Of a DNA stretch of 54,168 bases, positions 47,177 to 54,168 are shown in pieces (positions within the stretch are counted from its first letter, which is position 1; each line of letters starts with the position of its first letter). Under the pieces are notes generated by a model. That model was not told the DNA's origin. It saw only the letters and a program-made list of their open reading frames with translations, and did not search any database. The position numbers and the translations under genes are program-made. The DNA comes from Deltaproteobacteria bacterium (GTDB lineage Bacteria; Myxococcota; Kuafuiibacteriia; Kuafuiibacteriales; Kuafuiibacteriaceae), in NCBI GenBank assembly GCA_011526105.1, contig WYAZ01000145.1, positions 1 to 54,168 on the forward strand, in the 5' to 3' direction.

Positions 47177-48040
47177 GTGCGACCTCCCGTCCTGGACGTG
47201 GACCGCGACGAACCACAGATCGCCGAGGAGGCGCTGCTCTCGGCGGCCCAAAACGGCGACAAGAAAGCACTCGAGGCACTGCTCGAGCGGCACCAAGGCA
47301 AGGTCTTTCGATTTGGAATGTCCATGTGCAGGGATCCCGAGGACGCCAAGGATGTGCTGCAGGATACCTTGCTCGCCGCCGCGCTGGGAATCCGGGATTT
47401 CCGCGGCGCCTCTTCGCTCTCCACATGGCTCTACACCATCGCCCGGAGCTACTGCATCAAGCGGCGCCGAAAGCGCAAACACGCGCCGACACAGACGCAT
47501 TCGCTCGACGACGCGCCTCGGCCCGAGACCGCGCAGCTCTCGGATCCGCGGGCCCTCCCGGATGAGGCGCTGGCCGGCAAGGAGCTCCAAGCTCAGCTCC
47601 AGGAGGCGATTGGGGCCCTGGAACCGATGTACCGGGAGGTCCTCGTGCTCCGAGACGTCGAAGGCCTCACCGCCCCCGAAGTCGCGGGTGTGCTCGGCAT
47701 CGGCGTCCCCGCGGTGAAGACGCGCCTTCATCGCGCCCGCAAGGCGGTTCGGGCCACACTCGAGCCGGTGCTCAGCCCCCTGCCCGCGCCCGCCGCCGCC
47801 GCCGGATGCCCGGACGTGCTCACCTTGTTCTCGAAACACCTCGAGAACGAGATCGACGCGAGCACCTGCGAGAAGATGGAACGGCACCTGGAATCGTGTC
47901 CCCGATGCCGGCACCGCTGCGATTCACTCAAGGGCACCCTCGCCCTCTGCCGGACCGCCGGGGCGCACGCCGAAGTCCCGGATTCGGTGAAGTCGTCGCT
48001 CAGGATTGCCCTCCACGACTTCCTCTCTGTGCAGGGCTGA
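47177..48040 (+). CDS. ECF sigma factor fused to a zinc-finger anti-sigma domain
   Basis: The 287-residue protein has sigma region 2 (about 25-90, CRDPEDAKDVLQDTLLAAAL) and region 4 (about 140-190, LTAPEVAGVLGIGVPAVKTR). A Pro/Ala linker is followed by about 75 residues with CPDVLTLFSKHLENEI and then ERHLESCPRC. The spacing H-x3-C-x2-C is the zf-HC2 anti-sigma signature. Sigma and anti-sigma in one chain imply self-inhibition relieved by redox or zinc loss. Thioredoxin and rhodanese genes follow directly, so thiol stress is a reasonable guess. The start is GTG at 47177. Confidence 0.82.
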   Translation: MRPPVLDVDRDEPQIAEEALLSAAQNGDKKALEALLERHQGKVFRFGMSMCRDPEDAKDVLQDTLLAAALGIRDFRGASSLSTWLYTIARSYCIKRRRKRKHAPTQTHSLDDAPRPETAQLSDPRALPDEALAGKELQAQLQEAIGALEPMYREVLVLRDVEGLTAPEVAGVLGIGVPAVKTRLHRARKAVRATLEPVLSPLPAPAAAAGCPDVLTLFSKHLENEIDASTCEKMERHLESCPRCRHRCDSLKGTLALCRTAGAHAEVPDSVKSSLRIALHDFLSVQG

Positions 48041-48121
48041 ACCCTTTTCCTCACCCGAGGCTCCTACCCCATAGCGGCGCCCAAGACGGGCTGACCCGCT
48101 TCGTGTAGAGGGAGGTCGAGC

Positions 48122-48496
48122 ATGAGTGTTTTAGAAGTCACGGCGAAGAATTTTGAATCAACGGTGAAGAACGGGATCGTACTCCTCGATTTCTGGGCGG
48201 CCTGGTGCGGACCCTGCCGGGCCTTTGCGCCGGTCTTCGAGGCCGCGGCCAAACGTCACCCGGACGTCGTGTTCGGCAAGATCGACACCGAAGCCGAAGG
48301 GGGTCTCGCAGCGGCGTTCGAGATCCGCTCGATCCCCACGTTGGTGATCATGCGCGACGGCATGGTACTCGGCGCGCAGGCCGGGGCGCTCCCCGCGGCG
48401 GCGCTCGACGACATCATTGCTCAGGTCAAGGCCCTCGACATGGCGGAGGTCAGTCGAAAGATCCAAGAAGCGCAGGCCGCGGCCGCGGGAGCCTGA
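48122..48496 (+). CDS. trxA: Thioredoxin
   Basis: The 124-residue protein carries the active-site WCGPC at residues 28-32, the cis-Pro stretch SIPTLVIMRDG, and typical thioredoxin length plus a ~15-residue Ala-rich C-terminal extension. It reduces protein disulfides in the cytoplasm. AGGGAGG lies just upstream of the ATG. It is 82 bases after the sigma-fusion gene and one base before the rhodanese gene, forming an apparent operon. Confidence 0.92.
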   Translation: MSVLEVTAKNFESTVKNGIVLLDFWAAWCGPCRAFAPVFEAAAKRHPDVVFGKIDTEAEGGLAAAFEIRSIPTLVIMRDGMVLGAQAGALPAAALDDIIAQVKALDMAEVSRKIQEAQAAAAGA

Positions 48497-48497
48497 G

Positions 48498-48842
48498 ATG
48501 GACATCAAGATCTATGTCATCGTCGGCCTGGTGCTGCTCGTCGGTTACACCTTGTCCAAGTCGGGCGGCGACGTGAAGGGCCCCGATGCGCGAAAGATGG
48601 TCGCCGAGGGCGCGCTGTTGCTCGACGTGCGGACCACCGGAGAATTCGCGGGCGGTGCCTTGCCGGGCGCCATCAACATCCCGGTGCAAGATCTCGAGGC
48701 GCGCATGAAAGAGGTGGGCGCCAAGGACAGGCCGATCGTCGTGTATTGCCGAAGCGGGCAACGCAGCGGGCGCGCAGCGCGTATGCTGAAGGCGGCCGGC
48801 TACCAGACCGTGCAGAACCTAGGGTCGATCAGTAGCTGGTGA
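48498..48842 (+). CDS. Membrane-anchored rhodanese
   Basis: The 114-residue protein has an N-terminal membrane segment (YVIVGLVLLVGYTL) and then a single rhodanese domain with LLDVRTTGEFAGG and the active loop CRSGQRS (Cys84). Rhodaneses carry persulfide sulfur on this Cys. The start at ATG 48498, one base after the thioredoxin stop, includes the anchor. It probably handles sulfur or persulfide at the inner membrane together with thioredoxin. Confidence 0.88.
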   Translation: MDIKIYVIVGLVLLVGYTLSKSGGDVKGPDARKMVAEGALLLDVRTTGEFAGGALPGAINIPVQDLEARMKEVGAKDRPIVVYCRSGQRSGRAARMLKAAGYQTVQNLGSISSW

Positions 48843-48919
48843 GGCGCCGCCGCGACTCCACTCCCAACTGCGCCCTTTGGCTTTCGTGTCTGGACGCATC
48901 GAGATAGACTGCCCCGAGC

Positions 48920-49879
48920 GTGGCCGCGGTCAAACGTCAACACCCCCGCTTCGCGAGCCGGACCGAGGTCGAACTCTCTCTCCCTGGCCGCCCCGAGCTC
49001 GGGAAGTTCTGGACGTCGGACATGTCGAAGGGCGGGATGTTCATCGCCACCCCGGAACCACCGCCCCTAAGGACGAAGTTGTTCGTGACCATCAAGCTGC
49101 CGGAGGGTCATGTGCGACTCGAAGCCGAAGTCGTTCACGTCGTGGACGTAGAGTCCGCCACCAAGCGACAGACCCGCTCCGGCGTCGGGGTGCAGTTCAC
49201 GCACCTTGGAGCGGCGGAACGCACGGCCGTGAACAACTTCGTGGATGGCTTGGCCGCCAAGATCGCGGTCGACGCGGTCTACGACGCAGGCGCCGCAAAG
49301 AGCGGCACCAAACAGGACGAACGGGTCATGAGCTTTTTGAATGCCATGCGACGCGATGACGTCTACGCCGCGCTCGAGATCCCGCCCCTGTCGTCGGCGA
49401 TCGAGGTGCAGGATCGGCTGGGGGAGCTGTCCGCGCTGTTCACGAGCGCGACCGGCACTTCTCCTGTTCAGAAGACCCGACTCGAGACCGCGAATCGGAT
49501 GCTGGAGCAGGTCCGCAACCTCCTGCTCGACCCGGAGTCCAGAATCGACTTCGAGTTCCGGCACGAGCTGCTGTTCGTCGAGGACCGAGTTCGGATGGCC
49601 CCCAACCCCAAGGCACTCGCGCTCTTGCGCAAGGTGTGGCGCACGCGCTTCCCCGAAGAAGCGGAACTCGGGGAGGGCTGTTGGCTGCTCGCACTCCGGG
49701 CCCATGGGTCCGGAGATCTCGCGGCCGCGATTCGACACGGCTTTGATGCGATCGAGGGCGACCCTTTCAGTTTGGAGACTCGAGAAAAGCTGGCACGCTG
49801 GGTGACACAAGCTCAGGGGCCGGGCCCTCGGCTTCGCTCACCCACCCTACCGAGCTTCGCTGCCTTGCCTCGCGCGTAG
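48920..49879 (+). CDS. PilZ-domain protein with degenerate J-domain-like tail
   Basis: The 319-residue protein opens with KRQHPRF and later TSDMSKGGMFI, the RxxR-like and DxSxxG-like motifs of PilZ domains (about 1-115), possibly binding cyclic di-GMP, though the first motif is incomplete. Around residues 140-215, DVYAALEIPPLSSAIEVQDR and LLLDPESRIDFEFRH look like a J-domain remnant lacking HPD. The final ~90 residues are helical and TPR-like. The start is GTG at 48920. Role in motility or surface signalling is inferred. Confidence 0.7.
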   Translation: MAAVKRQHPRFASRTEVELSLPGRPELGKFWTSDMSKGGMFIATPEPPPLRTKLFVTIKLPEGHVRLEAEVVHVVDVESATKRQTRSGVGVQFTHLGAAERTAVNNFVDGLAAKIAVDAVYDAGAAKSGTKQDERVMSFLNAMRRDDVYAALEIPPLSSAIEVQDRLGELSALFTSATGTSPVQKTRLETANRMLEQVRNLLLDPESRIDFEFRHELLFVEDRVRMAPNPKALALLRKVWRTRFPEEAELGEGCWLLALRAHGSGDLAAAIRHGFDAIEGDPFSLETREKLARWVTQAQGPGPRLRSPTLPSFAALPRA

Positions 49880-50029
49880 ATCTCTAGTGATCAGATCGCG
49901 ACTCTCAGTCGGGCCACCGCTCAGAGTCCACCGCTTCACGGGATCGAGCCTCAGCCATCGAAGGACTTGGGCGAGCACGCGGATCAGCCCTGCTTTACGC
50001 GCGGGACGTGGCGAGCCAGACTGGCAACC

Positions 50030-51742
50030 GTGGGGATCTCGAACGCTCGTGGAGGGGTCGGCTTGGCGTGCGTGCTCGCCAGCGGCTGTGGCCCCAGCCG
50101 ACCGGCGTTCGTACCCATCCCCCCCGAGCTCGCACAAGCTGAGATCGCGTTCGTCTTGAACGTGACCGCCGACGGACGCAGCGTCGTAGGGACACCGTCC
50201 GCCATTGCGCTCGACCCTTCGGCCTCCGCGCCGCTGAACCTCGAGTGGGACGAGGAGCAGCGTCTCGTGTTGCTCGTGGTCGACGATGAACGCTTAGGGA
50301 TGCACGGACTCCGGCGCGCGCAGCGGCCGGTCTCGGAGTACCACCTCGGGACGGGCGCCGAGCCCTGCGAACGCGGAGCGCTGTTCGAGCACGAAGGCGT
50401 GACGCGCGCGCGCATCGCCGCGACGCGGTCCTTCGGAGTGTTCGAGCTGCCGTCCGGCAGCAACCGATTCGAAGTCCTCCACAGCTCCGAGGTTTCTGCG
50501 GTGACCTCCCTCAGTCTAGATTTCCCAGTGGCGGCGAGTGTGTGCGATGGGGTTGAGCGGCCCGAGGCGCGTCCATTCGACCCCGACGCCGTGGCGTTGC
50601 TCCCAGCCGACGCCACGGTCGGAGGTCGGCCCGCCTACCAGAACGGATTGCTCGCGCTGCCTTTCCAGATCCACGGCATCGAGACCCTGGATGACACGCG
50701 CCTCATCGCGTTTGGCACGACCGCGCTCTTCGATTTTCAGCGCGAGCGAGCCTATCAAGACCTCGGAAGTCATCGACTGCTCTTCTCGGAGGTGGCGAAC
50801 CTGCCCCCTTCCGACTTCGACCCACCGGCGGGATGGCAGTGGCGCGAGGCCCTGCGTCTCCCCAACACGGACGCCTCCGGGGAGCGCTTGCTCGCCTTGA
50901 CGATCGATGTTGCGCCGACCGACGTGCCCTCGCCCAGGTCGGCGCTCGTCATCATCGAGCTCGATCAGCTGGGCTTCGTGTCCGCGAGGACCTCGACGGT
51001 CATCGCCGGAGAGCAACGGAAGATGCTCGTACAGAGTGATGCCTCGACGCTCGTAATCGGGGAGACCTTCACGGGCGCACCTGGGCTGGGCAACGGAGAG
51101 GCGGTCCGGTTCTTCGCCGCGCAGCCGGAGGGTCCGTTCGAGCGTTCTCTGCTCGCTGGAGTCAGCGCACCAACCTCCTTGGCCGCGACCGGCCTGCCCT
51201 CGGCCCCGCACCTCGCTGGATTTGATGATGGGCTCATCCTGGCCGGAGACCTCGCGCGCTCGCCCGACGCACTCCGGACGATTCGGCTCGAGGGCGGGAT
51301 CTCTCAGCGCGGCCGGGTCGAGCACCTCAGGGTGGGAACACGTGCCGAGAACCGGTCGTTTTGGGCTGGCGATCACAAGGGCGCGTTCTTCCGCGGAAGC
51401 GTCGAGGGCCAGGCTTCGGAGCGGCTTCACCCGAAGCTCCCGGCGGAAGCCCGGGCTTGTGGCGGCCCGCCCGATGCTTGCGGCTGGCGCGAGGCCGCAA
51501 ACGACATCACGGCCTTGGAGTTCGTTGACGACGAGAGCAGCCTGGCCGCCACGGTCCTCGACTGCCCCCACGTGGTGACGTTCCGCCTCTCGGACCTCTG
51601 TCCCACGCTCGTGCCCGTACCCGCCTCTGCGCCGGTGGCCGGGGCGCTCGTGCGCCGCACCCTGCAGCGCCGAGGGGACCTCCTCTTCATCAGCGACGAG
51701 AGCTCCGAGATCTACGTCTTCGACGCGCCTCGAGCGAATTGA
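50030..51742 (+). CDS. Large hypothetical lipoprotein
   Basis: The 570-residue product (GTG at 50030) has a signal-like start with lipobox VLASGC. The frame is open to 49967, so the start is uncertain. The rest is beta-rich and hydrophilic with repeating segments (RLIAFGTTALFDF, LLALTIDV, SALVIIELDQLG, DGLILAGDLARS) that could form a beta-propeller. No family is recognised. It follows the PilZ gene by ~150 bases and precedes the molybdopterin subunit gene by 41 bases. Confidence 0.7.
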   Translation: MGISNARGGVGLACVLASGCGPSRPAFVPIPPELAQAEIAFVLNVTADGRSVVGTPSAIALDPSASAPLNLEWDEEQRLVLLVVDDERLGMHGLRRAQRPVSEYHLGTGAEPCERGALFEHEGVTRARIAATRSFGVFELPSGSNRFEVLHSSEVSAVTSLSLDFPVAASVCDGVERPEARPFDPDAVALLPADATVGGRPAYQNGLLALPFQIHGIETLDDTRLIAFGTTALFDFQRERAYQDLGSHRLLFSEVANLPPSDFDPPAGWQWREALRLPNTDASGERLLALTIDVAPTDVPSPRSALVIIELDQLGFVSARTSTVIAGEQRKMLVQSDASTLVIGETFTGAPGLGNGEAVRFFAAQPEGPFERSLLAGVSAPTSLAATGLPSAPHLAGFDDGLILAGDLARSPDALRTIRLEGGISQRGRVEHLRVGTRAENRSFWAGDHKGAFFRGSVEGQASERLHPKLPAEARACGGPPDACGWREAANDITALEFVDDESSLAATVLDCPHVVTFRLSDLCPTLVPVPASAPVAGALVRRTLQRRGDLLFISDESSEIYVFDAPRAN

Positions 51743-51782
51743 GCTTTGCCCTGGACCGCAGGCCTGACTAGGCTCGCTTCCC

Positions 51783-54074
51783 GTGAGCACCCACGTGATC
51801 GGCACCCGCCTCAGAAAGGTCGAGGGCGCGGCCAAGGCCACTGGCCGGGCCATCTACGCGGACGATATCCAGCTCCCGAGGATGCTCCACGCGAAGATCC
51901 TGAGGAGTCCCCACGCCCATGCGCGGATCCTGCACATCGACAGCAAGGACGCCGAGGCGCTGCCGGGCGTGTTCGGGGTCGTGGTCGGAACGGAGATGCC
52001 CACCCGCTACGGCATCATCCCGTGGACACAGGACGAGCAAGCACTGGCCGCCGACAAGGCGCGCTACGTGGGCGACGGCATCGCGGCGGTGGCAGCGGTC
52101 GACGAAGACACCGCGAACCTCGCGCTACAGAAGATCCACGTGAAGTACGAAGTGCTCGAGGCGCTGCTCGATCCGGAAGAGGCCCTCACCCGCAACGATC
52201 TGCTGATTCACGACTGGCATCCCAAGGCGGCACAGAAGGGCAACATCACCAAGCAGGTCGATCTGTCGTTTGGCGACATCGACGGCGCGCTGTCGGGCTC
52301 TGAGGTGGTGGTCGAAGGTGACTACTTCTTCGAGGGCACCACACACACACCCATCGAACCGCACTGCGCGGTCGCTCAGATAGACGAGCGCGGGGTCCTC
52401 ACGGTCTGGTCGGCCACGCAGGTGCCTCACTACCTGCACCGCGAGCTCGCACGGGTGCTCGAGATCCCTTCGGGGAAGATTCGGGTCATCCAGCCGACGG
52501 TGGGCGGCGGCTTTGGCGGCAAGAGCGAACCCTTCGACCTCGAGTTCGTGGTGGCGAAGCTCGCCCAAAAGACCGGCCGTCCGGTGAAGTTGCTCTACAC
52601 CCGCGAAGAGGTCTTCTACGCGCACCGCGGGCGTCACCCGATGAAGATGCACTTCGCCACCGCGGCCAACGCTCAGGGCGAGATCACCGGAGTGCGATCG
52701 AAGATCCTGATCGACGGAGGGGCCTACGCGTCCTTTGGTCTGGTCACGGCGTACTACGCCGGGCAGCTCCTCACCGGCCCCTATCGCTTTCCCACCTACG
52801 CCTTTGATGCGACGCGCGTCTACACGAACAAGCCTTGTTGTGGTCCCAAGCGGGGTCACGGGAGTGTTCAGCCACGTTTTGGGTTCGAGGTTCAGCTCGA
52901 CGAGGTCGCCGAGAAGCTGGGCATCGACCCCATCGAGATCCGGCGAAGGAACTTCATCGGCGACTTCGTCGAGACCGTAAACGGCCAGCAGATCGGCTCG
53001 AACGGGTTTCTGCAGTGCCTGGATGCGGTGGAAAAAGCCTCGGGCTGGAAGTCTCGTTTCGGGCAACTCCCTCGCGGCCGCGGACTCGGTGTCGCCGGCT
53101 CGATGTATATCTCGGGAACCGCCTACCCCATCTATCCAAACGACATGCCGCAATCGGCGGTGCTGGTGCGCCTCGACCGGAGCGGGATGGTCGCGGTGCA
53201 CTGCGGTGCCAGTGACATCGGCCAGGGCATCGCGTCCATGCTTCAGTACGTCGCGGCGGAAGAGCTGGGGGTGGCGCTCGATCACATCCGCGTCTTCACC
53301 TCGGACACCGATCTCACCCCGGTCGATTTGGGCGCCTACTCCAGCCGCGGCACCTTCATGGTCGGCAACGCCGCGGTGGAAGCCTGCCGCAAGCTTCGCA
53401 CGCAGATCCTCGAGGCGGTCGCGGAGTCATGGTCGGTGGGTCCGAAGGAAGTGGGGCTCGCCGATGGGCGAGCGTTCTACCTGCGCGACACCGAACGCAG
53501 CTTGCCCCTCGCGGAGGCGTTCCACCTGACGGAGGCGAAATTTGGTTCGCTCGCGGCCACCGGCGCGTACCGCACGGAGAAGCTGGGCGGAGACTATCGA
53601 GGCGGCACCATCGGCGCCTCGCCCGCGTACTCCTTCACCGCCCACGTCGCCGAAGTCTCGGTGGATGAGGAGACCGGCTTCGTCAGCGTGGAGCGTCTCT
53701 GGGTCGCGCACGACTGCGGCAAGGCGCTGGCGCCGGTGTTGGTCGAGGGTCAGATCGAGGGCTCGGCGTACATGGGGGCGGCGGAAGCGCAGATGGAGAG
53801 CCACCTGTTTCATGCGAGCGGCCTTCATCGCGGCCCGAATCTGCTCGACTACAAGACGCCGACCTCGATGGACGTACCGGACATTCAGGCACTGATCGTC
53901 GAGGCGCCCGACCCCAAGGGGCCCTATGGCGCCAAGGAGGCGGGAGAAGGTCCGCTGCATCCAGCCATCCCCGCCATTTCGAACGCGATCTTTGACGCGG
54001 TGGGTGTGCGGCTGCGGAAGACGCCGTTTTCGCCGGCGGATGTGCTGGCTGGGCTCATCGCGCAGCGGGGTTAA
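51783..54074 (+). CDS. Molybdopterin-binding subunit of a xanthine-dehydrogenase-family hydroxylase
   Basis: The 763-residue protein is full length for the large subunit of heterotrimeric enzymes such as 4-hydroxybenzoyl-CoA reductase or CO/aldehyde dehydrogenase. Seen motifs: GGGFGGKSEP near residue 240 (cofactor contact), HRGRHPMK, GPKRGHGSVQPRF, and near residue 718 YGAKEAGEGPLHPA with the conserved catalytic-type Glu. It would bind molybdopterin cytosine dinucleotide and hydroxylate or dehydroxylate an organic substrate. GTG start at 51783. The FAD and 2Fe-2S subunits are not in this window and may lie beyond the contig edge. Confidence 0.88.
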   Translation: MSTHVIGTRLRKVEGAAKATGRAIYADDIQLPRMLHAKILRSPHAHARILHIDSKDAEALPGVFGVVVGTEMPTRYGIIPWTQDEQALAADKARYVGDGIAAVAAVDEDTANLALQKIHVKYEVLEALLDPEEALTRNDLLIHDWHPKAAQKGNITKQVDLSFGDIDGALSGSEVVVEGDYFFEGTTHTPIEPHCAVAQIDERGVLTVWSATQVPHYLHRELARVLEIPSGKIRVIQPTVGGGFGGKSEPFDLEFVVAKLAQKTGRPVKLLYTREEVFYAHRGRHPMKMHFATAANAQGEITGVRSKILIDGGAYASFGLVTAYYAGQLLTGPYRFPTYAFDATRVYTNKPCCGPKRGHGSVQPRFGFEVQLDEVAEKLGIDPIEIRRRNFIGDFVETVNGQQIGSNGFLQCLDAVEKASGWKSRFGQLPRGRGLGVAGSMYISGTAYPIYPNDMPQSAVLVRLDRSGMVAVHCGASDIGQGIASMLQYVAAEELGVALDHIRVFTSDTDLTPVDLGAYSSRGTFMVGNAAVEACRKLRTQILEAVAESWSVGPKEVGLADGRAFYLRDTERSLPLAEAFHLTEAKFGSLAATGAYRTEKLGGDYRGGTIGASPAYSFTAHVAEVSVDEETGFVSVERLWVAHDCGKALAPVLVEGQIEGSAYMGAAEAQMESHLFHASGLHRGPNLLDYKTPTSMDVPDIQALIVEAPDPKGPYGAKEAGEGPLHPAIPAISNAIFDAVGVRLRKTPFSPADVLAGLIAQRG

Positions 54075-54168
54075 TTCGGGGGACGCGGGGCGCGGGACCC
54101 CCAACCGGAGGGGGGCGGGCCGGCGCGCCCCCAACTAAAAAACAGAAAAAGACCGCCCGAAAACAAAC
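54075..54168. other. Non-coding right edge with hairpin and composition shift
   Basis: After the hydroxylase stop comes a very GC-rich stretch with GGGGCG pairing to CGCCCC across an 8-base loop near 54108-54130, followed by A-rich sequence. The hairpin may be a terminator. The final ~35 bases (AAAAAACAG, GAAAACAAAC) look unlike the rest of the genome and may be an assembly-end artefact. Confidence 0.4.

Noticed and set aside
46937-47914. 325-residue minus-strand frame covering the sigma-fusion gene
   Set aside because: Only its last 55 codons (from ATG at 47104) look like a real protein; the rest lies antisense to a clear sigma factor.

Overview
The window is GC-rich, densely coded DNA with no rRNA, tRNA, CRISPR array or insertion sequence that I could recognise. 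Several genes point to a myxobacterium-like member of the Myxococcota (former Deltaproteobacteria): lipoproteins with Asp-Ala/Gly-Asp linkers, a cysteine-repeat lipoprotein, an anti-sigma-like protein ending in an AgmX/PglI-type TonB-like domain, a PilZ protein and many GTG starts. The genus cannot be fixed from the sequence. The last ~95 bases change composition abruptly, so the right edge is probably a contig end; the left edge seems to cut a gene.

Layout. 0.2-6.4 kb: a CPA2 cation/proton antiporter, a divergent GT-C glycosyltransferase, then a zinc metallopeptidase and an ATP-grasp ligase 4 bases apart. 6.4-11.4 kb: an overlapping methylmalonyl-CoA mutase operon (small subunit, large subunit, MeaB chaperone). 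11.4-16.5 kb: two divergent surface lipoproteins, one with Asp-rich tandem repeats and one with six Ig-like domains. 16.5-20.7 kb: an unknown protein, a tryptophan 2,3-dioxygenase-family enzyme, and an ECF sigma factor overlapping an anti-sigma/TonB-like fusion.

20.7-29.0 kb is the most unusual part. It has a type III secretion export-gate gene (sctV) coupled to a TPR chaperone-like gene and a small unknown gene. Divergent from these are five tightly packed small genes whose products are mostly coiled coil, three of them with one short hydrophobic segment, an architecture resembling translocators and secreted proteins. No other type III structural genes are present. The promoter region between the two arms holds a helically phased cluster of GTCCGG/CCGGAC sites.

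29.1-36.4 kb: a cysteine-repeat lipoprotein, ClpB, a CbpA-type J protein and a FadL-family outer-membrane protein. 36.4-42.9 kb: a PAP2 phosphatase, a double cyclic-nucleotide-binding protein overlapping an ATP/ADP-translocase-like protein with a HEAT-repeat tail, and a second translocase-like protein nearby. 42.9-47.1 kb: a four-gene envelope operon (small membrane protein, lipoprotein with RelA/SpoT-like motifs, outer-membrane barrel, lipoprotein with kinase-like motifs). 47.2-48.8 kb: a sigma factor fused to a zinc-finger anti-sigma module, thioredoxin and a membrane-anchored rhodanese. 48.9-54.1 kb: a PilZ protein with a degenerate J-like tail, a large lipoprotein and a molybdopterin-binding hydroxylase subunit without its partner subunits.
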